DNA of 9,588 bases from Coxiellaceae bacterium (GTDB lineage Bacteria; Pseudomonadota; Gammaproteobacteria; Coxiellales; Coxiellaceae). The stretch is taken from NCBI GenBank assembly GCA_014238325.1, contig JABABH010000064.1, positions 1 through 9,588 of the forward strand. The letters are read 5' to 3'. The translations under genes and the position numbers were made by a program. The notes beneath the pieces are model-generated. The model did no database searches. It had not been told where the DNA came from and saw only the letters and a program-made list of their open reading frames with translations. How positions within the stretch are numbered: position 1 is the first letter of the stretch; each line of letters opens with the position of its first letter. This document shows, in pieces, positions 1-4,747 of this stretch.

Positions 1-86
1 AAAAATCGCGGTTTTCCCCTTAAGCATCCCCATCGCGATGAGTCACTTCAAGTGCATGCTTCGCATCTTGAAGTGAGATGGGTATA
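1..86 (+). repeat. Tandem stem-loop repeat, copy 1 (left part outside window)
   Basis: This is the same element as the one at 1915-1993. Its second hairpin is a 10-bp stem (43-52 with 67-76), which can extend by TGC (53-55) with GCA (63-65) around a 7-nt loop, leaving T66 bulged. The first hairpin is only half visible: A1-A4 can pair with T12-T15, and the following CCCCTTAAG (16-24) should pair with sequence just left of the window. A 10-nt palindrome, CATCGCGATG (31-40), sits between the hairpins and is absent from copy 2. The element ends in ATGGGTATA (78-86), shared with copy 2. Function is unknown; a dispersed intergenic repeat or a structured RNA are both possible. Confidence 0.7.
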
Positions 87-97
87 TGAAGCAGTCC

Positions 98-127
98 TTG
101 ATAACTTTCTAATATTTATAGGATATT
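98..127 (+). promoter_or_regulatory. Possible sigma70 promoter for the DUF3775 gene
   Basis: TTGATA (98-103) is a good -35 match. After an 18-nt spacer comes GATATT (122-127), which matches four of six -10 bases. It would give a leader of about 60 nt before the TTG start at 193. In AT-rich DNA such matches arise by chance, so this is only a candidate. Confidence 0.3.
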
Positions 128-180
128 GCTTTGTATACCATTTACTGAAACAATTTAACAACTGCCCATGTATCGAGAAA

Positions 181-195
181 AGGAGACACATTTTG
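181..195 (+). promoter_or_regulatory. Shine-Dalgarno site fixing a TTG start
   Basis: AGGAG (181-185) lies 7 nt before an in-frame TTG (193-195). The only upstream ATG in frame (52) is inside the structured repeat and would add 47 residues unlike the family, so TTG at 193 is the better start. Confidence 0.75.
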
Positions 196-585
196 ATCAA
201 CATCGATATCAATATCAACATCGTTTGCGAAATCATCACCCGCGCTCAAGAATGCCATGCCAAAGAAGGCGTCGTGTTTCCAGAAAATACAGAGGATTGG
301 AGCGAAGATGATCTGATGCAAGTACTAGCTGACCATAAAAACGACTTAAGCTGGCTTGAATTAAAAGATGCCATCGACAACTTAGAGCCCGACCAACAAA
401 CCCTGCTCGTCGCAATGATGTATTTAGGGCGAGGAGATTATAGCTTGGAAGAGTGGGAAGATTGCTTATCTGAGGCACGCAGACTGGAGGTTGATTCCAC
501 CTCTACCTATCTTCTCACGCACCCTTACCTCTCTAGCTTCCTAGAAAATGGACTCGATAGTTTAGGTTACTCATGCCAGGAGTAG
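193..585 (+). CDS. DUF3775 family protein
   Basis: A 130-residue soluble acidic protein. Its C-terminal two thirds fit the DUF3775 family (recalled from family sequences; function unknown). The recognisable parts are a segment like LEPDQQTLLVAMMYLGRGD (about residues 65-83), then a tryptophan-containing acidic helix (EEWEDCLSEARR), then the ending YLLTHPYLSSFLENGLDSLG. DUF3775 proteins are usually small single-domain proteins, so the length fits. No signal peptide or membrane segment is visible. A clear Shine-Dalgarno supports the TTG start. The next gene, rpn, is convergent. The gene sits between two same-orientation copies of a structured repeat, so it may belong to an accessory block. Family assignment is fairly secure; no role is claimed. 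Confidence 0.8.
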   Translation: MINIDININIVCEIITRAQECHAKEGVVFPENTEDWSEDDLMQVLADHKNDLSWLELKDAIDNLEPDQQTLLVAMMYLGRGDYSLEEWEDCLSEARRLEVDSTSTYLLTHPYLSSFLENGLDSLGYSCQE

Positions 586-702
586 TGATGATCCCCATAA
601 ACCAATTGTCTACTCCCGCAAACTATTACCCATAACCGATAGAACCTAACCTTGTAAAGAAGGTAAGATTTTAATCAAGACAACCCTGAACAGGTGTTTG
701 GC

Positions 703-1657
703 TTAATCTTGATATTGAGCCAATAATAATTCAATCTCTTTCAAGGAGAGACCTGTCACCCTCGAGACAAACCGTGGATCAGCTTGTTGTTCTAACATAT
801 TTCGCGCAATGTGCTGCTGGGCTTGCCTCTCGCCTTCATGACGACCTCTGTTCAGCCCGATCGTCTCACCTTTCCTGACCCCCTTTTGGGGAACCAGCTT
901 GTTCGAGTTTTTCGGCCAGTGACATGATTGCTTCTCCCAGTGAAGCGGATATGCTGCTACTGATTATTTTAGCAACTTCCGCAGGATGTTCAAGATTCGA
1001 TTGAAAGATATAGCTCAAGCTAGCTGAGACATACTCTTTAGCACCAGCTTGGTCCAACACTCTAAATAAGGAGATGGAGGCCTTCACCCTCTCCACAAAA
1101 TTGTCTTTGCCAATGTGCTTTTGAAGGAAGGCGACCATACCCAACCAGCTGAAGCCTTGCAGCTTTTCATCCGGAATTGGGGAGAGATCCACTAAGTTAA
1201 AGGGTTTCAGGAGGACCTGCTTGGCCAGACCAGCTTCATCGCCAAATAAGTCAAAGAAATCCATGGAATAAGGATACGCTGCCCCTCCCGTATAAAAGAC
1301 CAGAGGAACGACTACGGGCAGTCTTTTCGATTGTTTCTGCCTTAAATGATATTCCATGATCTGTAACATATAACGCATGAGTCGATAGGGCATCATCTCA
1401 TCAGGCTTTTTTTGGTGCTCCACCAATACGTACATATAGCCCTTTTTCTGATTGAATTCAACCTCATACAAAATATCCGCCATCGATGCCCCTAAGGATT
1501 CGTCGATAAAGCTACTGTCTTGCAATTGCAAGGTTGTTAAATCAACGCTCTGAGCTATCTTTTTCGGCAAGTATGCTTCAAAAAATTCTGTTGCTACACG
1601 CACATCAGACATCGCAAAACGGAAATATTTATCATGAGGATTATGAATCTTTTTCAT
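703..1657 (-). pseudogene. Rpn-family recombination-promoting nuclease (transposase_31/YhgA-like), frameshifted
   Basis: Rpn proteins are PD-(D/E)XK nucleases related to E. coli RpnA/YhgA; RpnA promotes RecA-independent recombination. The first frame gives 263 residues: an N-terminus typical of the family (HDKYFRFAM), then D61 in ADILYEVEF and E80-x-Q82 in YVLVEHQ as the likely metal-binding triad, then a PVVVPLVFYTG block near residues 114-124. This frame stops at 866-868. The neighbouring frame continues for about 55 codons to the stop at 703-705, with a typical Rpn tail (GLNRGRHEGERQ, then DPRFVSRVTGLSLKEIELLL). Removing one base from the run of five C on the plus strand (879-883) or the adjacent T4 (884-887) joins the two parts into about 317 residues, a normal family length. 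Alternatives are a sequencing error or slippage at the homopolymer. The catalytic domain is intact in the short product, so residual activity cannot be excluded. No clear Shine-Dalgarno precedes the ATG. Confidence 0.85.
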
Positions 1658-1914
1658 AAAAACAACCGATCAATGTGCTATGTCCTATAATCAACAGCTT
1701 CTTCTGGCCTAATTTTGATGGGCGAAGTGAATATTTCAACCATTATTATAATCATTTCCACGGGAGGTTCAATGTCAGGAAAATTATAAAGCTTTCACAT
1801 CAAAAATCACATAGTGCGTGATATACCGCTCGCGCCTGAAGATGCGAAGTGGGTTATTGCGAGCAGTATACCTTCGTTTTGATGGCTGGCAAAAAATAAA
1901 TGTTCGCTCAGCCA
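1658..1914. other. Intergenic stretch, possible decayed coding remnant
   Basis: No intact gene is visible. On the plus strand GGGAGG (1762-1767) lies 4 nt before ATG (1772-1774), but that frame stops after five codons. The same frame then stays open for about 30 codons, to roughly 1881, in a peptide-like stretch (DIPLAPEDAKWVIASSI). A TATAAT (1747-1752) lies just upstream without a good -35. This could be the stub of a decayed gene or chance. It also holds an 11-nt inverted match (near 1850-1860) to the loop region of repeat copy 1. Confidence 0.2.
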
Positions 1915-1993
1915 CTTAAGGGGACAATCGCGGTTGTTTCCTTAAGAATCCCCTTCAAGTGCATGCTTCACTTCTTGAAGGGGCATGGGTATA
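1915..1993 (+). repeat. Tandem stem-loop repeat, copy 2 (complete)
   Basis: Two consecutive hairpins. Hairpin 1 pairs 1915-1927 with 1934-1946, a 13-bp stem with two G.U pairs and the hexaloop TCGCGG. Hairpin 2 pairs 1950-1959 with 1974-1983, a 10-bp perfect stem. Relative to copy 1 (1-86), hairpin 2 has two covarying changes: T43:A76 becomes C1950:G1983, and A45:T74 becomes C1952:G1981. Hairpin 1 has one more (A:T to C1925:G1936). The loop sequence TGCATGCTTC and the terminal ATGGGTATA (1985-1993) are shared. Stem preservation with sequence change suggests the structure is under selection. An open frame across this element (1900-2139) is not considered a gene. Confidence 0.8.
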
Positions 1994-2038
1994 CCTTTGA
2001 TTCTTTCGAGATAAGCAATTCTTGCGACGAAAATATTG

Positions 2039-2070
2039 CATTAGCATCAAGCGATGGCTTCATGCTAATG
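2039..2070 (-). terminator. Probable intrinsic terminator of gene C
   Basis: A 9-bp stem (CATTAGCAT/ATGCTAATG, 2039-2047 with 2062-2070) is extended inward, after one mismatch, by AAGC/GCTT with a 4-nt loop. On the minus strand it is followed by CAATATTTTC, a modest U-rich tract. It begins 14 nt beyond the gene C stop codon, the expected place. Confidence 0.6.
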
Positions 2071-2083
2071 GTAGTATACAATT

Positions 2084-2758
2084 TTATGCAGATTTTAAGA
2101 GGAGAGACTGTTCTTTTTCTACTTGAGGATCGTATATAGTGCCATGATTCCGGCCCTGAAACAGATCCGATGGGGGGTGGGGGTGAGCTGATTTTTCGAT
2201 TTGTGTATTGCTGTTCTTTTGATAGAGGTATTTCTTTAGTAAGTATATTGCTACTACTATTCCTCCTACTGTTGCTATTCCTCCTATGACGGCACCTACT
2301 ATCATCTTTGTGCTCAGATCACTTTTCGATCTAGCTAGATGAGTCTCAGAGTTTGAGTGATTAACATCAATATTGGAGCTATTGGATAGATGATGTATGC
2401 TTCGTGCACTGCGGGAGTTTGTTATATCTTCTAATTGTTCGTACATTTTGTGGCAAAATTGGCTGATCACCTCGTGAGGTGCTGTTTCATTTTCACGCTT
2501 AAGAGTACGGTGCGTTTCCTACTCACAATTGTCTAAAAAACCGGTGCTTGAATTAAACTTGAAAAGTTCTTCGAGATCCGATGACGGTTCTATGCTGCGA
2601 GGATTACGAGAACGCAGGGGCATGATCTGCGACTCGCACAGACTGCTACAAAAAAATTTTTTTCCAGTTGAAAGCAATGAACCTAAGAACCCACTTAGGT
2701 TCTCAACTGTGTTTATTAAAGCCATACATGCTTGTATAGAAACTTTTTTGCTTAGCAT
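2084..2758 (-). pseudogene. Gene C: single-pass membrane protein, interrupted by an in-frame amber codon
   Basis: Two open frames in the same phase are separated only by TAG (2519-2521, codon 80). Together they give about 224 codons, close to the 234 of gene A. I start it at ATG 2756-2758, which has GGAG six nt upstream. An earlier ATG (2786-2788) lies inside a 7-bp hairpin (2782-2788 with 2797-2803) and has no such site. Layout: cysteines at 11, 37, 41, 78 and 102; a glycine-rich membrane segment at about 152-174 (VGAVIGGIATVGGIVVAIYL); then the positive LKKYLYQK; and an end EQSLLLKS like the AQALLLKN of gene A. The downstream half is unlikely to be translated alone: its first GTG (2468-2470) sits in a CACCTC/GAGGTG hairpin without a good ribosome site. 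It may be a dead gene, an error, or amber readthrough. No known family is recognised. Confidence 0.6.
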
Positions 2759-2921
2759 AATATTCTCCGTAGTATTGCTCTCTATCATCGTAAATAATGA
2801 TAGTTTGAGTGGGATGATTTAATATCCGAATACTTGCTATGTTAAGAAATTTGAAGGTTGCTGCAATACAGGGTAGCGTGCGCGTTTGGGCAAGATTGTG
2901 CTTTTGCATGGGTGAACCGAT

Positions 2922-2998
2922 TGGTGCGCCCGGTAGGATTTGAACCTACTACCCTCGGCTTAGAAGGCCGATGCTCTATCCGAATGAGCTACGAGCGC
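2922..2998 (-). tRNA. tRNA-Arg(TCT)
   Basis: A complete cloverleaf of 74 nt plus an encoded CCA (2922-2924). The acceptor stem GCGCTCG pairs with CGGGCGC with one G.U. The D-arm is GCTC/GAGC, the anticodon stem TCGGC/GCCGA with loop CTTCTAA (anticodon TCT, reading AGA), and the T-arm GTAGG/CCTAC with loop TTCAAAT. A TATAAT on the minus strand (3007-3012) lies just upstream but is very close to the mature 5' end and lacks a good -35, so its promoter is unclear. Transcription from upstream is possible. Confidence 0.96.
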
Positions 2999-3042
2999 AT
3001 CGCAATATTATAATACAATACTGCTATAGGTAGATAGTCATT

Positions 3043-3078
3043 TTATTGGCCGATCTGTGAAGGCAGCTTAGAAGCTCG
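3043..3078. repeat. 36-bp exact direct repeat, copy 1 (beyond gene A 3' end)
   Basis: Identical over 36 bases to 4033-4068, offset exactly 990 bp. It begins TTATTGGCCGATCTG and ends CTTAGAAGCTCG. A further short match, GCATGAGTATC, follows at 3086-3096 (4082-4092 in the other copy). It lies about 70 nt past the gene A stop codon and about 45 bp upstream of tRNA-Arg. It contains only weak internal pairing (AGCT/AGCT). Confidence 0.9.
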
Positions 3079-3085
3079 GAGCAGG

Positions 3086-3119
3086 GCATGAGTATCAAAT
3101 TATAGCTTGATGCTCATGC
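3086..3119. other. Strong stem-loop past the gene A 3' end
   Basis: A 13-bp stem (3086-3098 with 3107-3119, one G.U pair) with an 8-nt loop, starting 27 nt past the gene A stop codon. Neither strand shows a T-run directly after it, so it is not a standard intrinsic terminator. It could stabilise the transcript 3' end or be an RNA-processing site before tRNA-Arg. Confidence 0.5.
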
Positions 3120-3146
3120 GGGTGTGCTCGTTGAGATCAAATATTT

Positions 3147-3851
3147 TTAACAGGGTGAGTGCTTTTGCCCCTCTTCTCTGTTCTTGAGAAGCAGAGCTTG
3201 AGCTTGCAACCCATGCTCACAGCTGAATATTGAGTTCTTGGTCATATCTAATGGTGGTATGTTTGGTTTTTGCTGATTCGGTTTATAAAACTTCTTGTAG
3301 AGCTTGTAGCTGACGATACCTGTGCTGCCGATGATGGCTAGACCGAAGATATATGGTATATATCCGCGTATTATACTTTCCCACGAATCATCTTCAGTTA
3401 AGTTTTCCGTCGGGGTATTTTCTATGGTCCTCCGTATGACACGATTGCTGCGCCTGACTAGCTCGTACGTAATATTCTGAGCTTGTTGGAGTGCGCTATC
3501 GTTTGCACGGTTACCTTCGATCAAGGTTTGCTCAACGGGATTTTGGTTTAGGCGAAGAATATACTGTAAAAGTCTCTCGCACAGGTCTCTTGCCTGAGCT
3601 ACTATGTTTTGATCCTGGGCGCATGTTCTGAATTTGTTAATGTGTTCTTGATTAGAGCTAGTGTCACCCGGGGGGCTTTCCTCAGCGTTCCGTATGACGC
3701 GGTTGCGTGTCTCTTGTCTAATCTTATTATAGATACGGTAGCAGCTGTCTTTGGTAGTGGGTGGAAGATCTGTAGCATTGATGCATGCTTTGAGAAGCTG
3801 GATAACCCCTTGACTTGGATCATCAGTACCACTCACAGTTTGATTAGACAT
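3147..3851 (-). CDS. Gene A: single-pass membrane protein with duplicated Cys-x13-Cys motif
   Basis: A 234-residue protein of no family I recognise. ATG at 3849-3851 has AAGGA seven nt upstream. Residues 1-160 are polar and contain an internal duplication: C23-x13-C37 followed by NRVIR (50-54), and C77-x13-C91 followed by NRVIR (136-140), each NRVIR leading into an E/P/T-rich stretch. The two NRVIR stretches are also similar in DNA. One membrane segment lies at about 164-183, followed by YKLYKKFYK, and then a polar tail ending in Cys. No N-terminal signal peptide is seen. By the positive-inside rule the Cys-rich part would face the periplasm, where disulfides could form, but this is inference; secretion into a host is an alternative. 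It shares 5' and 3' flanks with gene B and a similar layout and tail with gene C. Confidence 0.75.
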   Translation of the reverse strand: MSNQTVSGTDDPSQGVIQLLKACINATDLPPTTKDSCYRIYNKIRQETRNRVIRNAEESPPGDTSSNQEHINKFRTCAQDQNIVAQARDLCERLLQYILRLNQNPVEQTLIEGNRANDSALQQAQNITYELVRRSNRVIRRTIENTPTENLTEDDSWESIIRGYIPYIFGLAIIGSTGIVSYKLYKKFYKPNQQKPNIPPLDMTKNSIFSCEHGLQAQALLLKNREEGQKHSPC

Positions 3852-3863
3852 ATTATATTCCTT

Positions 3864-3900
3864 ATAATTTAATGTAGAAAATGGATAATCGTATGATCAG
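3864..3900 (-). promoter_or_regulatory. Conserved upstream block of gene A
   Basis: 32 of 37 bases match the block upstream of gene B (4440-4476), at nearly the same distance from the start codon. The core on the plus strand is TTTAATGTAGAAAAT, then ATAATCGTA and GATCAG. Conservation in non-coding DNA suggests a shared promoter or operator, although recent duplication could also explain it. The -35 and -10 elements are not clear. Confidence 0.6.
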
Positions 3901-3907
3901 CTATATC

Positions 3908-3939
3908 GACTTAGGAGAAAATTTCTTTTACCCTAAGTC
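3908..3939. other. Stem-loop between genes A and B
   Basis: An 8-bp stem (GACTTAGG/CCTAAGTC, 3908-3915 with 3932-3939). On the minus strand it extends by a G.U pair, one mismatch and AAAA/TTTT to a GAAA tetraloop. It lies about 57 nt upstream of the gene A start and is absent upstream of gene B. There is no T-run after it. It may be a processing or attenuation structure, or incidental. Confidence 0.4.
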
Positions 3940-4032
3940 CTATTAACGACCCGCATGTTAGCATATCCTGTTATTTATGAAATATATTTTTTATCGGGGT
4001 TGCTGTACACATGGCTAAAGCGTGACGATGGC

Positions 4033-4068
4033 TTATTGGCCGATCTGTGAAGGCAGCTTAGAAGCTCG
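4033..4068. repeat. 36-bp exact direct repeat, copy 2 (beyond gene B 3' end)
   Basis: Identical to 3043-3078. It starts 28 nt past the gene B stop codon on the minus strand, the same relative place as the copy after gene A. The pair flanks gene A together with its upstream block, so recombination between them would remove gene A cleanly. Confidence 0.9.
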
Positions 4069-4096
4069 TAGCCATGCAAATGCATGAGTATCTCCC

Positions 4097-4429
4097 TTAT
4101 AAACTAGGCGTGCATGTTGTAGGTGCTGAGGGAGTCGCTTCTACATCATCCAGTAGCGAAGTTGGGCTGGGTGTTGCTTGTGGTGCTTGCTTCCGTCCAG
4201 CTGATAGCTTAGAGAGGCAACCTATGACGGCCACGATGAGGATGGCGGTTGCGCAGATTATCAGAAAACTACTGTAGTCTCTAGTACCCCGAGATGAAGG
4301 TTCTAAGGGAATTTCAAACTTATTTAAAACTTTCAAGCAGCTGTTGGCTTTCCCTGGATCAGGGAGCCGGGCGCAATTTCTGAGCTTTTTAATAGTTTGA
4401 TAATCTAGCAAAAAAGTTTGATTAGGCAT
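4097..4429 (-). CDS. Gene B: short single-pass membrane protein, paralogue of gene A
   Basis: A 110-residue protein of no recognised family. Its first five residues are MPNQT against MSNQT in gene A, and their DNA is nearly identical. It has one Cys motif, C19-x11-C31, in a setting like repeat 1 of gene A (PGKANSCLKVLNK against TTKDSCYRIYNK). A membrane segment follows at about 53-72 (FLIICATAILIVAVIGCL), then SAGRK, then a Pro/Thr/Ser/Ala-rich tail of about 30 residues. It looks like a version of gene A without the second Cys unit. The ribosome site is weak (AAGAG, 6 nt before the ATG). It starts 84 bp after tRNA-Pro with no terminator seen between, so transcription from the tRNA promoter is possible. 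Confidence 0.65.
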   Translation of the reverse strand: MPNQTFLLDYQTIKKLRNCARLPDPGKANSCLKVLNKFEIPLEPSSRGTRDYSSFLIICATAILIVAVIGCLSKLSAGRKQAPQATPSPTSLLDDVEATPSAPTTCTPSL

Positions 4430-4439
4430 ATGATACTCT

Positions 4440-4476
4440 TAAATTTAATGTAGAAAATTAATAATCGTAGGATCAG
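4440..4476 (-). promoter_or_regulatory. Conserved upstream block of gene B
   Basis: The partner of 3864-3900, matching at 32 of 37 bases. Between this block and the coding start the two regions are also alike (TTTGATTAG before CAT on the plus strand), so similarity runs into the first codons. It lies between tRNA-Pro and gene B and probably holds the local promoter or a regulator site; no standard -35/-10 pair is convincing. Confidence 0.6.
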
Positions 4477-4513
4477 TATCACAACTACCCGTATAGATCT
4501 ATGCAGCCAGCCG

Positions 4514-4590
4514 TGGTCGGGGTAGAGGGATTCGAACCCCCGACATCCTGCTCCCAAAGCAGGCGCGCTACCAGGCTGCGCTATACCCCG
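4514..4590 (-). tRNA. tRNA-Pro(TGG)
   Basis: A complete cloverleaf with encoded CCA (4514-4516). The 5' end CGGGG (4590 down) pairs with CCCCG before discriminator A. The D-arm is GCGC/GCGC with loop AGCCTGGTA, the anticodon stem CCTGC/GCAGG with loop TTTGGGA (anticodon TGG), and the T-loop TTCGAAT. It has its own strong promoter. It is divergent from dapD and heads the minus-strand series of A/B/C genes. Confidence 0.97.
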
Positions 4591-4615
4591 TGTGACGATA
4601 CTCTTTGAAAAATGC

Positions 4616-4644
4616 ATCATACTGTGATGCAATATCAGCGTCAA
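4616..4644 (-). promoter_or_regulatory. Sigma70 promoter of tRNA-Pro
   Basis: On the minus strand TTGACG (-35, 4639-4644) and TATGAT (-10, 4616-4621) are separated by exactly 17 nt, each matching five of six consensus bases. The start site is predicted near 4609, about 19 nt before the tRNA 5' end. It could also feed gene B downstream. Confidence 0.75.
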
Positions 4645-4732
4645 TCCTATTGATGCAAAGATTGATTATTTTTTGGTGTAGATGATGGCGCGGGTAGTGC
4701 TATGCGGGATGTGTCATCATCGTGATCAAATT

Positions 4733-4747
4733 GAGGGTGAGATAATG
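4733..4747 (+). promoter_or_regulatory. Shine-Dalgarno site fixing the dapD start
   Basis: GAGGG (4733-4737) lies 7 nt before ATG (4745-4747). The frame is open further upstream to ATG 4682, but that would add 21 residues without family similarity and has no comparable site. Confidence 0.7.

Noticed and set aside
636..680. Weak ACCTT/AAGGT hairpin with a T-run as a terminator for the DUF3775 gene
   Set aside because: The stem is only five base pairs with no GC-rich core, so support is too weak to list.
1849..1860. Third, inverted copy of the structured repeat
   Set aside because: Only about 11 nt match the CTTCGCATCTT loop region; the stems and the ATGGGTATA end are missing, so it may be chance.
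1900..2139. 79-codon plus-strand open frame
   Set aside because: It lies across the structured repeat and the gene C terminator and overlaps the gene C 3' end. It lacks a ribosome site and family similarity.
2529..2909. Open frames on both strands overlapping the first half of gene C and its leader
   Set aside because: They are shadows in other frames. None has a credible ribosome site except the gene C ATG at 2758.
3602..3872. Open frames on both strands overlapping the first third of gene A
   Set aside because: Gene A has the better ribosome site and an internal protein duplication with conserved cysteine spacing; the others show no such structure.
3043..4068. 36-bp repeats as CRISPR units
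   Set aside because: Only two copies about 950 bp apart with a gene between them; no spacer array and no cas genes.
2922..4590. tRNA genes as integration (att) sites for the A/B segment
   Set aside because: No second copy of either tRNA 3' end is seen in the window, and no integrase gene is present. The 36-bp repeats do not match tRNA sequence.
4613..4631. 7-bp hairpin TGCATCA/TGATGCA before dapD
   Set aside because: It coincides with the -10 and spacer of the strong tRNA-Pro promoter on the minus strand, which explains it better than an RNA structure or terminator.
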